Below are positions 1 to 6,470 of a DNA stretch of 6,571 bases, one piece after another. Position numbers and translations under genes: made by a program. How positions within the stretch are numbered: position 1 is the stretch's first letter; the number at the start of each line of letters is the position of its first letter. Below the pieces are notes generated by a model that was given only the letters and a program-made list of their open reading frames with translations, did not search any database and had not been told where the DNA came from. The DNA is from Gammaproteobacteria bacterium CG22_combo_CG10-13_8_21_14_all_40_8 (GTDB lineage Bacteria > Pseudomonadota > Gammaproteobacteria > Enterobacterales > GCA-002770795): contig PCTP01000062.1 of NCBI GenBank assembly GCA_002770795.1, positions 1-6,571 of the forward strand, in the 5' to 3' direction.

Positions 1-1095
1 TGTTTCTGCTTTTAATTTAGCCTCTTCCATTTCAGGCTGCAACATCTCTAACTCTTCATTGAGCTCTTCTACTTTACCCGTATCCATCGACTGATGTTCT
101 GTGGCATTTTGTAACAATGCTTGGGCACGGCTAATTTCTTGTTGTAACTGTATTTTGTTTTCTGCGCGATGTTTTAAACCTTGTTCAAGTCTTGCAATAT
201 CTGCTCCAACCCCATAATACCTACCTTGAATTTCATTAAAAAGATCGTTGGACTCAATCTGTAATTGTCTTTTCTCTTCAATTTGAGTATCAGTACGTTG
301 TTGTTCTGTTGAACGAGCTGTCAATTCCACCGCAAGTTCTTGAATTTGAGACTCGATGGTTGTGACCTGTTCATTCAAATCTTGCCAGCGAATAGCTGCT
401 AGTTCAGACTTCAACTGTCGCTCTTGGGATTTGAAATTCTTAAACTTCTCAGCTGCTTGAGCTTGGCGGTGTAAATGACCTAATTGTTTGCCTAATTCAT
501 CTCTAAGATCATTTAAACGTTCTAGGTTTTCGCGGGTGTGGCGTATACGAGTTTCGGTCTCACGACGTCTTTCTTTATATTTTGAAATACCTGCGGCTTC
601 TTCAATAAAAATACGTAATTCTTGAGGTTTAGATTCAATCAGGCGCGAGATCATACCTTGTTCTATGATGGCGTAACTACGAGCGCCCAAACCTGTTCCT
701 AAAAAGATATCGGTAATATCTTTGCGACGGCAACGAGTACCGTTCAAATAATAGGTCGATAAAGCCTCTCGAGTGACCGTTCTGCGAATGGAGAGTTCAT
801 TATATCCTGCGTATTCACCCTTTAATTGACCGTCGCTATTATCAAAAACCAATTCAACACTGGCTTGTCCCACAGGCTTGCGAGCGTTTGATCCATTAAA
901 AATAACATCGGTCATGGATTCGCCACGTAAATTTTTGGCGGAGCTCTCTCCCATCACCCAGCGAACCGCATCAATGATATTTGACTTGCCGCAGCCATTG
1001 GGGCCGACAATAGAAGTGAGGTTATCAGGATAAGGAACCGTTGTTGGATCAACAAAGGACTTAAATCCAGACAGCTTAATTTGTTTTAATCTCAT
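1..1095 (-). CDS. smc: Chromosome segregation ATPase Smc, N-terminal part (runs off the left edge)
   Basis: This is the N-terminal 365 codons of Smc, the ABC-type ATPase that forms a ring with ScpA/ScpB and organises and separates chromosomes in the nucleoid. The frame is open from ATG 1095-1093 to base 1 with no stop, so the hinge, the second coiled coil and the C-terminal head with Walker B are outside the window. The protein opens MRLKQIKLSGFKSF, the usual gammaproteobacterial Smc start. The Walker A motif GPNGCGKS is at residues 31-38, followed by the typical stretch with DAVRWVMGE (42-50) and NLRG (55-58). The Q-loop glutamine is Q146 in IIEQGMIS. From about residue 165 the chain is rich in E, K, Q, R and L and looks like the ascending coiled-coil arm. 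The nearest gene upstream on the same strand ends 243 bases away, so smc probably has its own promoter. No frameshift or missing key residue is seen. The identification is very secure. Confidence 0.97.
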   Translation of the reverse strand, partial: MRLKQIKLSGFKSFVDPTTVPYPDNLTSIVGPNGCGKSNIIDAVRWVMGESSAKNLRGESMTDVIFNGSNARKPVGQASVELVFDNSDGQLKGEYAGYNELSIRRTVTREALSTYYLNGTRCRRKDITDIFLGTGLGARSYAIIEQGMISRLIESKPQELRIFIEEAAGISKYKERRRETETRIRHTRENLERLNDLRDELGKQLGHLHRQAQAAEKFKNFKSQERQLKSELAAIRWQDLNEQVTTIESQIQELAVELTARSTEQQRTDTQIEEKRQLQIESNDLFNEIQGRYYGVGADIARLEQGLKHRAENKIQLQQEISRAQALLQNATEHQSMDTGKVEELNEELEMLQPEMEEAKLKAET

Positions 1096-1121
1096 AGATT
1101 AGTGTTTACCAAAAATATAGT

Positions 1122-1147
1122 CAGATAAAAAAGGTTTCCTTTATCTG
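1122..1147 (-). promoter_or_regulatory. Inverted repeat/hairpin in the smc leader
   Basis: CAGATAAA (1122-1129) is matched by TTTATCTG (1140-1147), a perfect 8-bp inverted repeat around a 10-base centre. A second folding pairs AAAGG with CCTTT around a TTT loop and leaves three bulged A residues. It lies 27 bases upstream of the smc ATG, so it would be in the leader RNA if transcription starts upstream. Alternatively it is an operator next to the -10-like TATATT (minus strand, 1119-1114). The structure is seen directly. A role is inference. It lacks a T-run after the stem on the minus strand, so it is not a standard terminator for that strand. Confidence 0.45.
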
Positions 1148-1177
1148 TATAGAAAACTTGATAATTCCATTGGTCAA
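1146..1177 (-). promoter_or_regulatory. Candidate smc promoter
   Basis: On the minus strand, TTGACC (1177-1172) matches five of six bases of the sigma-70 -35 consensus. Downstream is TTCTATACA, which offers TCTATA at 18-base spacing or TATACA at 20-base spacing as a weak -10. Transcription from here would give a leader of about 45 bases containing the 1122-1147 hairpin. A separate -10-like TATATT (1119-1114) has no good -35. The -10 match is poor, so this is only a candidate. Confidence 0.3.
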
Positions 1178-1275
1178 AATATCTTCCAAGGATAAGGCCA
1201 AATAACGATTGCAACCATTTCTAAACTTTTGGTCATTCACCGAGCTGAGCCGTTTGCGAATTGTATTGTATTCAA

Positions 1276-1287
1276 TTCTGATCAGAA
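1276..1287. repeat. 12-bp perfect palindrome TTCTGATCAGAA
   Basis: TTCTGATCAGAA equals its own reverse complement and is centred on a GATC (Dam-type) site. It lies in the gap between the CoA-transferase gene and smc, about 180 bases upstream of the smc start. It could be a dimeric regulator site or chance. No second copy was noticed in the window. Confidence 0.4.
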
Positions 1288-1338
1288 ATGCAGTGCCAAA
1301 TTTGAAAAATTCACTTTTTAAGCTTAGGTAACAGGCTG

Positions 1339-2520
1339 CTAGTTCAACCAATCCTCCAAAATACTCTCTTTATCCTCGTCCAAAAATGGCGGCGGCCGGG
1401 TCGAAGTATTAGAAACACCATCAAATAGAATAGGACTATTCATATAAGGCAGTTGCATCCCCTCCTTATCAAAGGATGCCAACATATTTCTTTGCTTCAA
1501 GAATGAAGAATCAAATAATTGTTGTAAATTTTGCAGTGGAGCAACAGGAACCTGTGCTTGTTGTAATTGTTCTAGCAAATCGGTTTGTTTAAAGGTAAGG
1601 CAGGCATTTTGAATGGTTTTGATGACCCATTCTCTGTGTAAAACTCTTTGCTTATTGGTTTTAGCTTTAGGATCATAGGCTAAATCGGCAATATTCAAGA
1701 TTTCACAAAGTCGCACAAACTGAGTGTCATTGCCAACAGCGATCATAATGGGGTTTTGCTGAGTTTGAAACATCTGATACGGCACTATATTAGGGTGAGC
1801 CGTTCCCATTAAAGTCGGTATTTTGTGAGAAACCAAATAACTACTGGCTTGATTGGCTAAAAGACTGAGCTGGGTATCATACAAGCTGATATCTATTTTT
1901 TGTGCTTTAGGCTCTCTAAACCTTTTTAATAAGGCCGCTAAAATAGCTTGCGATGCATACATGCCAGTAAAAAGATCAACAACAGCAACACCAACTTTTG
2001 CATTCAAATCATAACCATTAATAGCTGAATCCGCTGAAAACCCTGTTAAACTCATCAAACCACATTCCGCTTGGATGAGTGCATCATACCCCGGGGTTTG
2101 TGCTCTTTGGCCTTCTGAACCATAACCACTGATTGAGCAATAAATAATATTGGGATTGATTTTTTTGATGCTTAAAAAATCCAAAGATAAATCTTTAAGG
2201 CTATCTGATTTAAAATTTTCAATAAAAACATCGGCTTTGGCGACTAATTGATGAATGAGTTTTTGCCCCGCAGATGAATGAATATCGACAGCTATTGATC
2301 GTTTCCCGCGATTGGCACAGATAAAATATGCCGACAAACCACGATCTTCATCGACAAAGGGAGGCCCCCAGTGACGAGTGTCATCCCCTGCTTGTGGTTT
2401 TTCGACCTTCACCACATCCGCCCCCAAATCAGCTAACTGTTGAGTGCAAATGGGACCAGCCAAAACTCTGGTCAAATCTAAAATTTTAACCCCATCAAGT
2501 GGTTTTATGTAGTTGTTCAT
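1339..2520 (-). CDS. Family III CoA-transferase (CaiB/BaiF type)
   Basis: A 393-residue cytoplasmic enzyme expected to move CoA between carboxylic acids through an aspartyl-CoA mixed anhydride. Visible family landmarks are GVKILDLTRVLAGP (10-23), LGADVVKVEKP (32-42) followed by GDDTR, NRGKRSIAVD (70-79), ENF (101-103), and SGYG (131-134). PGYDALIQAECGLMS (143-157) contains D146, the expected nucleophile, in the YDxxxQAxxG context. GTAHPNIVPYQMF (239-251) is typical of the SUGCT-like (succinyl-CoA:glutarate) branch. Length is normal for the family, with no break. The substrate cannot be read from sequence: dicarboxylate transfer is a guess, and formyl-CoA/oxalate or carnitine use are alternatives. 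It begins 13 bases after the perM stop on the same strand, so the two are probably co-transcribed, although the products have no evident functional link. The upstream sequence shows no good Shine-Dalgarno. Confidence 0.93.
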   Translation of the reverse strand: MNNYIKPLDGVKILDLTRVLAGPICTQQLADLGADVVKVEKPQAGDDTRHWGPPFVDEDRGLSAYFICANRGKRSIAVDIHSSAGQKLIHQLVAKADVFIENFKSDSLKDLSLDFLSIKKINPNIIYCSISGYGSEGQRAQTPGYDALIQAECGLMSLTGFSADSAINGYDLNAKVGVAVVDLFTGMYASQAILAALLKRFREPKAQKIDISLYDTQLSLLANQASSYLVSHKIPTLMGTAHPNIVPYQMFQTQQNPIMIAVGNDTQFVRLCEILNIADLAYDPKAKTNKQRVLHREWVIKTIQNACLTFKQTDLLEQLQQAQVPVAPLQNLQQLFDSSFLKQRNMLASFDKEGMQLPYMNSPILFDGVSNTSTRPPPFLDEDKESILEDWLN

Positions 2521-2533
2521 AAATTATTTGGCG

Positions 2534-3637
2534 TTAGATTTGTTTTTCTCTGAGTTCTTTTGTTGAAGACGTGATGTTTGTCATCTCATTATCACCATCT
2601 TCCCAAGCATGCATCACCGCCTTGACGAGGGTTGCTAAGGGAATCGCAAAAAAGATCCCCCAAAACCCCCATAAACCACCAAACACTAGAATTGCCCCAA
2701 TAATGGCAACAGGATGTAAACAAACAGCCTCGGAGAATAATAGAGGGACCAGAATATTACCGTCTAAACCTTGCACCGTTAGATAGAGCACCATCATATA
2801 ACCGAAATCAGCGCTGAACCCCCATTGCATAAAAGCAATGATGGTCACTGGTATGGTGACAACCACGGCCCCTACATAGGGAATTAAAACGGACAAGCCA
2901 ACAAATACCGCTAATAACAAAGAGTAATTGATCCCCATAAAGACAAAGACTAAATAAGTCGCAATACCCACGACTAATATTTCTAAAATTTTCCCTCGAA
3001 TATAATTGCCAATTTGTTGATTGACCTCAGCCCATACTCGGGTCGACATCTCTCGATCTTTGGGTAAATGGCTTACTAACCACTTGAGTAACAAATTTTT
3101 ATCCTTCAGAAAGAAGAAGACTAACAGAGGTACTAAAATCATATAAATCATGATTGCGGCTATATTCATCAATGAACTCAATGAAATTGATAGAATATAT
3201 TTACCCAAATGTCCAAATTGAGTCGTCAACTCATTGGTCACATCTGTGATATTTTTTTGTGAAATAAAGGCAGGAAAGCGATCTGGAAGGCCAATCAAAA
3301 GCTGTTGTCCAGTAGCTGCCATATCAGGAATTTGCGTACCCAAATTTTTTACCTGTTGCCAAACGGGCGGAATTAAACCAAATACGATTAGGAGCATAAA
3401 ACCGATGAAAGAAGTAAAGACTAAGGTAACGGCTAATGTCCTTGGTACATTATGAGCTCGTAATCTTCTAATGGGCCACTCCAATAAATAGGCAATAACC
3501 ACTGCCACTATAATTGGAGTTAATAGCTCACCAAAACTATAGATAATAACTGAACCGACCACTAAAATAGCCAGTAAAACCACAGACTCTGGATTGGAAA
3601 ACTTCCTTTCAAGCCATTGTGTAAACATCGCTCGCAT
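2534..3637 (-). CDS. perM: PerM-like AI-2E family inner-membrane transporter
   Basis: A 367-residue polytopic inner-membrane protein of the AI-2E/PerM family (E. coli PerM is about 353). Members are linked to autoinducer-2 or ion export, but the substrate of PerM itself is not firmly known. Hydrophobic segments are seen near residues 20-34, 38-53, 68-92, 150-177, 218-235, 237-270, 280-302 and 309-341, fitting the family's eight-helix plan. A soluble stretch at about 93-148 lies between helices. Diagnostic motifs are LIPYVG (251-256), LDGNILVP (291-298), LHPV (307-310) and the glycine-rich GGLWGFWGIFFAIPLATL (320-337). The ATG at 3637 is preferred over the ATG three codons later because GAGG (3647-3644) sits six bases upstream. 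It is divergent from bepA, as in E. coli, and is followed after 13 bases by the CoA-transferase gene. Confidence 0.93.
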   Translation of the reverse strand: MRAMFTQWLERKFSNPESVVLLAILVVGSVIIYSFGELLTPIIVAVVIAYLLEWPIRRLRAHNVPRTLAVTLVFTSFIGFMLLIVFGLIPPVWQQVKNLGTQIPDMAATGQQLLIGLPDRFPAFISQKNITDVTNELTTQFGHLGKYILSISLSSLMNIAAIMIYMILVPLLVFFFLKDKNLLLKWLVSHLPKDREMSTRVWAEVNQQIGNYIRGKILEILVVGIATYLVFVFMGINYSLLLAVFVGLSVLIPYVGAVVVTIPVTIIAFMQWGFSADFGYMMVLYLTVQGLDGNILVPLLFSEAVCLHPVAIIGAILVFGGLWGFWGIFFAIPLATLVKAVMHAWEDGDNEMTNITSSTKELREKQI

Positions 3638-3643
3638 TCGTTA

Positions 3644-3647
3644 CCTC
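3644..3647 (-). promoter_or_regulatory. Ribosome-binding site of perM
   Basis: GAGG on the minus strand with six bases (TAACGA) before ATG 3637-3635. It decides the start in favour of MRAMFTQ rather than the internal MFTQ, whose ATG would be 15 bases away. Confidence 0.75.
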
Positions 3648-3769
3648 GATTAAGATTTATTCAATAAAAAAAGAACTTGACTAAACTCCCAAGACACTTG
3701 AGCCGCTCATGAATGGCGTACAATTTTACTTCAATCACTACAACACATATTCCACATTTTGTAGGTCAC

Positions 3770-3792
3770 TTAAACAAGTAATTAAACAAGTA
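3770..3792 (+). repeat. Tandem direct repeat of TTAAACAAGTA (two copies)
   Basis: TTAAACAAGTA occurs at 3770-3780 and again at 3782-3792, a 12-base period close to one helical turn. Its position between two divergent promoters makes a regulator-binding site possible, but no known consensus was recognised. Confidence 0.6.
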
Positions 3793-3927
3793 TTTTGGGG
3801 TAGCATGAGTATATAACACTTGCCACTCTCCAATAGGTATGAAATGATTTAGGCCTATTTTCAGGGAACCTTCAAGCCCTATAGTAATCTAAGTACCGCC
3901 TTATTGACTAATCACAATTGGATCAAA

Positions 3928-5388
3928 ATGTTTTTTTTGAAAAAGTTTCGACTATTACCCTGTTTCTTTTGCCTGATATTTTTTGGTCAAGCAACCCTGG
4001 CTGAACCACAAAACTTACCAGAAATAGGTGATAGTGCCAGTCGTTATCTTTCTATTATAGAAGAACAGCAATTTGGCGATAAAATAATACGCCAATTACG
4101 CGCACAAGCACCATTTTTTAATGATCCCCTCTCTGTTGAATACATAAAATCCATTGGTTTTAGACTGGTTGCCCAAAATCCCAACGCTTTAGATCGTCAA
4201 TTTGATTTTTTTATACTCAAAGAAGGTTCAATTAACGCATTTGCCTTGCCTGGTGGTTATATTGCAATGCACACGGGTTTGATTCTTAAAGCAGATACAG
4301 AGGATGAGATCGCTGGTGTGTTAGGCCATGAAATAGCACATGTAACCCAAAGACATTTAGCTCGCCGTTATGAAAGAGCCCAACAATTAAGCATTCCAAC
4401 ATTATTAGGTGTTTTGGTGTCAGTGATAGCCGCGACACAATCGCCCCAAGCTGGTATGGCAGGAATGGCTGCAATCACAGCGGGCAGTCAACAGATATTA
4501 ACCAATTACACTCGTTCCAATGAAGCTGAAGCCGACAGAGTTGGTATCATTACTTTAGAAGATGCTGGATTTGATCCAAAAGGTATGACAGGTTTTTTTG
4601 AAAAGCTAGTAAAAGAATTTCGAAATTACCCAAAACCTCCTGAGTTTCTCTTAACTCATCCCATTTCAGAACGAAGATTAGCGGAAGCAAGAGACAAAAT
4701 CCTCTCTTTAAAACCCGTAACACCAGGACCTCAATCGAGTTTTAAAATTTTCAAAGAAAGAATTAGAGCTTTATCTGCTGATGAATCAAGTGTTTTAGAG
4801 GATAATTGGTATCAAAGTCGTATTGATGAAGTCACCGGTGATCAAAAAGCCGCTTACCAACATGGTTATGCTCTTTGGCTCTCTAATCACCAACAAAGTA
4901 ACAAGGCGTTGCAGATAGCTTATGCTCTTTATCAAGCCAATCCTAAAAGTATTGAACAATCCCTATTGTTGGGTGAAACGCTTAACAAAACTAAACAATA
5001 TGATGAGGCGATTATACATCTGAAAAAGTCTTTGCTTGAAACCCCCTTAAACTATCCTCTCACTTTAGAATTAGCCAAAACAGAACTCAATGCTAACAAC
5101 AATCAGGAAGCTTTAGATCTCTTGTTACCCTTGGTTTACCAACACCCAGATGATGCTTATTTATTTGAAATGTTAGCAAAAACACAATCTAAATTAGGTC
5201 AAATGGACGAGGCTCATGAAAGCCAAGGCCAATTTCTCTGGGCGATGGGTAAACTAGACTCAGCCCTGCAACAATTTCGTATTGCTATAAACGGACGAAG
5301 TACTGATCCTTATTTTAACACAAGAGTAAGAGCCAGGATCGGTGCAATAGAACAAGAAATTTTAGAAATAAGGGGTATGCAAAAATAA
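3928..5388 (+). CDS. bepA: BepA-like periplasmic M48 metalloprotease with TPR domain
   Basis: A 486-residue zinc metalloprotease/chaperone; E. coli BepA (487) acts with the BAM complex, helping LptD assemble and degrading stalled outer-membrane proteins. The ATG at 3928 is chosen: it matches the family length and starts a clean signal peptide, MFFLKKFRLL, then a hydrophobic core ending in ATLA with likely cleavage after residue 25. A weak GGA lies five bases upstream. An in-frame TTG at 3904 would add eight residues but has no ribosome site. The catalytic motif HEIAH has zinc ligands H134 and H138 and general base E135. The third ligand is E199 in NEAEAD, and H244 in LTHP matches the regulatory H246 of E. 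coli BepA. NAFALPGG, typical of M48, lies at 103-110. Residues from about 300 to 475 are TPR-like helical repeats (for example YDEAIIHLKKSL). It is divergent from perM and convergent with the radical SAM gene. Confidence 0.95.
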   Translation: MFFLKKFRLLPCFFCLIFFGQATLAEPQNLPEIGDSASRYLSIIEEQQFGDKIIRQLRAQAPFFNDPLSVEYIKSIGFRLVAQNPNALDRQFDFFILKEGSINAFALPGGYIAMHTGLILKADTEDEIAGVLGHEIAHVTQRHLARRYERAQQLSIPTLLGVLVSVIAATQSPQAGMAGMAAITAGSQQILTNYTRSNEAEADRVGIITLEDAGFDPKGMTGFFEKLVKEFRNYPKPPEFLLTHPISERRLAEARDKILSLKPVTPGPQSSFKIFKERIRALSADESSVLEDNWYQSRIDEVTGDQKAAYQHGYALWLSNHQQSNKALQIAYALYQANPKSIEQSLLLGETLNKTKQYDEAIIHLKKSLLETPLNYPLTLELAKTELNANNNQEALDLLLPLVYQHPDDAYLFEMLAKTQSKLGQMDEAHESQGQFLWAMGKLDSALQQFRIAINGRSTDPYFNTRVRARIGAIEQEILEIRGMQK

Positions 5389-5406
5389 GCGTTAGCTCAC
5401 GCTTAT
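5381..5406 (-). terminator. Intrinsic terminator hairpin shared by two convergent genes
   Basis: ATAAGCGT (5385-5392) pairs with ACGCTTAT (5399-5406) around the six-base loop TAGCTC, giving an 8-bp stem. Read on the minus strand the stem is followed directly by TTTT (5384-5381), the standard rho-independent layout for the radical SAM gene. Read on the plus strand there is no immediate T-run, so it is weaker for bepA. The bepA TAA (5386-5388) and the minus-strand TAA (5394-5392) both lie in the hairpin. Confidence 0.7.
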
Positions 5407-6324
5407 CTCAATCAAATTTTCTTTAGAAGTTGCCCCTAATGGATTCTGATTAAATCGCTGTATATATTGGCATCTTTGACAGAGAGGTTCTATCAAGCGC
5501 TTATTTCTAAAACCATTGAGGATATTCATTGCTCTTTCTGAAGCTAAAATTGCTGTCAATGAATTTTCTGGAAAATGACCTAACGCGATTACCCCTTCCT
5601 TATCCAAACAACAGGGCACAACAGTACCATCTGCTAATACCCCAAAATGTGATTTCAAACCATAACAACGCCCCTCCTCACCTAACAGGGGTAACTCCAT
5701 GTTTGGCCAAACAAATTCTGTATCAAAGTGAAGATATAATCGGCCTTGCATTTTGAAGCTTTTTTGCCGGCGTACATCCACAAGTTGGGGTGCTTGATAT
5801 TGATAATACTCACAAACTCTTTGTAACATTTCTTGATTCAAATGCTTTTGGCCTTGAGGATCGCTAAGATTCCATAATCGATAATTAATATATAAATCAG
5901 GGCGCTCTTCAAGGGCTCTGTCTGTAAAATCAAAAATGCGCTGCAAGTAGCGACTCGCATCAGCATCTGCAAAATTATCATAAAAGCTATGGAGAGATAA
6001 ATTAATTTGGTAAAACCGAGGATGTAATAAAATATTGTGCTTATCAGATTTCATCAGCACGCCATTCGTCACCAAAAAAATATTCAACGCATACTGATCA
6101 CAAATCTCAACCATCTCGACAAATTGAGGATGCGCTAAAGGTTCACCCATTAAATGCAAACACACCAATTCAGTGAGAGGTGCAATTTCAGCGATTAGTT
6201 GCCTGAACAAATCCAAATCCATCATCTTTTTAGTGCGCTGTACAGGTGGACAGAAACTGCATTGCAAATTGCAAATATTAGTGATTTCAATATGAATTTT
6301 TTGGAAGCGTTTTTTCAGTTTCAA
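5392..6324 (-). CDS. Radical SAM protein with SPASM-like C-terminal domain, function unknown
   Basis: A 310-residue, probably cytoplasmic radical SAM enzyme. CNLQCSFC (C18, C22, C25) is the CX3CX2C site for the SAM-binding [4Fe-4S] cluster, in the usual IEITNICNLQC context. MGEP (59-62) is the SAM-contacting GEP motif, and NLSLHS (108-113) is a later barrel strand. The C-terminal part has C220, then DGTVVPCC (232-239), then CQRC (282-285). This spacing is typical of SPASM/twitch domains holding an auxiliary cluster, with C220, C238 or C239, C282 and C285 as likely ligands. Related enzymes modify peptides or proteins or mature cofactors, but no precursor peptide or partner gene is seen, so the substrate is unknown. 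The start is TTG: AAGGA sits six bases upstream, an in-frame TAA lies only three codons before it, and any later ATG would lose the Cys motif. It converges on bepA and appears monocistronic on the left. Confidence 0.9.
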   Translation of the reverse strand: MKLKKRFQKIHIEITNICNLQCSFCPPVQRTKKMMDLDLFRQLIAEIAPLTELVCLHLMGEPLAHPQFVEMVEICDQYALNIFLVTNGVLMKSDKHNILLHPRFYQINLSLHSFYDNFADADASRYLQRIFDFTDRALEERPDLYINYRLWNLSDPQGQKHLNQEMLQRVCEYYQYQAPQLVDVRRQKSFKMQGRLYLHFDTEFVWPNMELPLLGEEGRCYGLKSHFGVLADGTVVPCCLDKEGVIALGHFPENSLTAILASERAMNILNGFRNKRLIEPLCQRCQYIQRFNQNPLGATSKENLIEISVS

Positions 6325-6330
6325 GAAATA

Positions 6331-6335
6331 TCCTT
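6331..6335 (-). promoter_or_regulatory. Ribosome-binding site fixing a TTG start
   Basis: AAGGA on the minus strand lies six bases (TATTTC) before TTG 6324-6322. Together with the nearby in-frame TAA it makes TTG the convincing start of the radical SAM gene. Start finders that favour ATG would clip off the cluster-binding cysteines. Confidence 0.8.
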
Positions 6336-6371
6336 AAAAACAGCAATTTAATGGTGTTATTTTTTAGATGG

Positions 6372-6403
6372 TCTATATTTAGGGAGAATGAGCTCTTGGT
6401 CAA
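6372..6403 (-). promoter_or_regulatory. Candidate promoter of the radical SAM gene
   Basis: On the minus strand TTGACC (6403-6398) is a five-of-six -35 match, followed by an A/T-rich TAAATATAGA. Possible -10 words are AAATAT at 17-base spacing (three matches) or TATAGA at 20-base spacing (four matches), both weak. GGTCAAGACC at 6398-6407 is also a small inverted repeat overlapping the -35. The expected leader is about 40 bases. Confidence 0.3.
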
Positions 6404-6470
6404 GACCTGTAAGCACAATGCGGGTATAGAACATACTTTGAATAGGTTGCAAATATTCATGGAATACTAG

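Larger units (their letters stand above)
1096..1338. other. Non-coding gap between the CoA-transferase gene and smc
   Basis: These 243 bases lie downstream of the CoA-transferase stop and upstream of smc, both on the minus strand. They are A/T-rich and hold a hairpin, a candidate promoter and a palindrome, listed separately. No convincing small gene was found. The region is best read as the smc control region. Confidence 0.7.
3638..3927. promoter_or_regulatory. Divergent control region between perM and bepA
   Basis: This roughly 290-base non-coding stretch separates two divergently transcribed genes and must hold both promoters. It contains an 11-bp tandem repeat at 3770-3792 and five ACTTG/CAAGT words, at 3675, 3696, 3775, 3787 and 3818. 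Near bepA, TATAGT (3880-3885) is a five-of-six -10 match but has no recognisable -35 at normal spacing; if used, it would give a leader of about 36 bases before ATG 3928. TATATAAC (3810-3817) is another -10-like word without a -35. No clear sigma-70 promoter for perM was found. No small gene is supported here. Confidence 0.5.
6325..6470. other. Non-coding leader region of the radical SAM gene
   Basis: A/T-rich sequence (48 G/C in the 140 bases 6331-6470) between the radical SAM start and the repeat-like segment at the right edge. It holds the ribosome site and a promoter candidate, listed separately. No small open frame with a recognisable product, including a candidate RiPP precursor, was seen. 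Confidence 0.55.

Noticed and set aside
1305..1319. AAAAA-TTCAC-TTTTT as a terminator for the CoA-transferase gene
   Set aside because: The stem is five A/T pairs only and too weak for an intrinsic terminator.
1121..1351. A 76-codon minus-strand open frame in the gap before smc
   Set aside because: It starts with TTG inside the CoA-transferase 3' end, has no ribosome site and no recognisable domain, and overlaps the hairpin and promoter candidates. It looks like chance openness in A/T-rich DNA.
2571..2786. Plus-strand open frame antisense to perM
   Set aside because: It lies wholly inside the well-supported perM gene and encodes no recognisable protein.
3234..3455. Plus-strand open frame antisense to perM
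   Set aside because: It is a mirror of perM coding sequence with no motif and no ribosome site.
3904..3927. TTG 3904 as the bepA start, adding eight residues
   Set aside because: There is no ribosome site before it. The ATG at 3928 gives a normal signal peptide, and residue numbering stays two below E. coli BepA throughout (H134/H136, E199/E201, H244/H246).
4286..4474. Minus-strand open frame inside bepA
   Set aside because: It is antisense to the HEIAH region of bepA, a short shadow frame.
5529..5756. Plus-strand open frame inside the radical SAM gene
   Set aside because: It is antisense to the SPASM-like region and has no family features.
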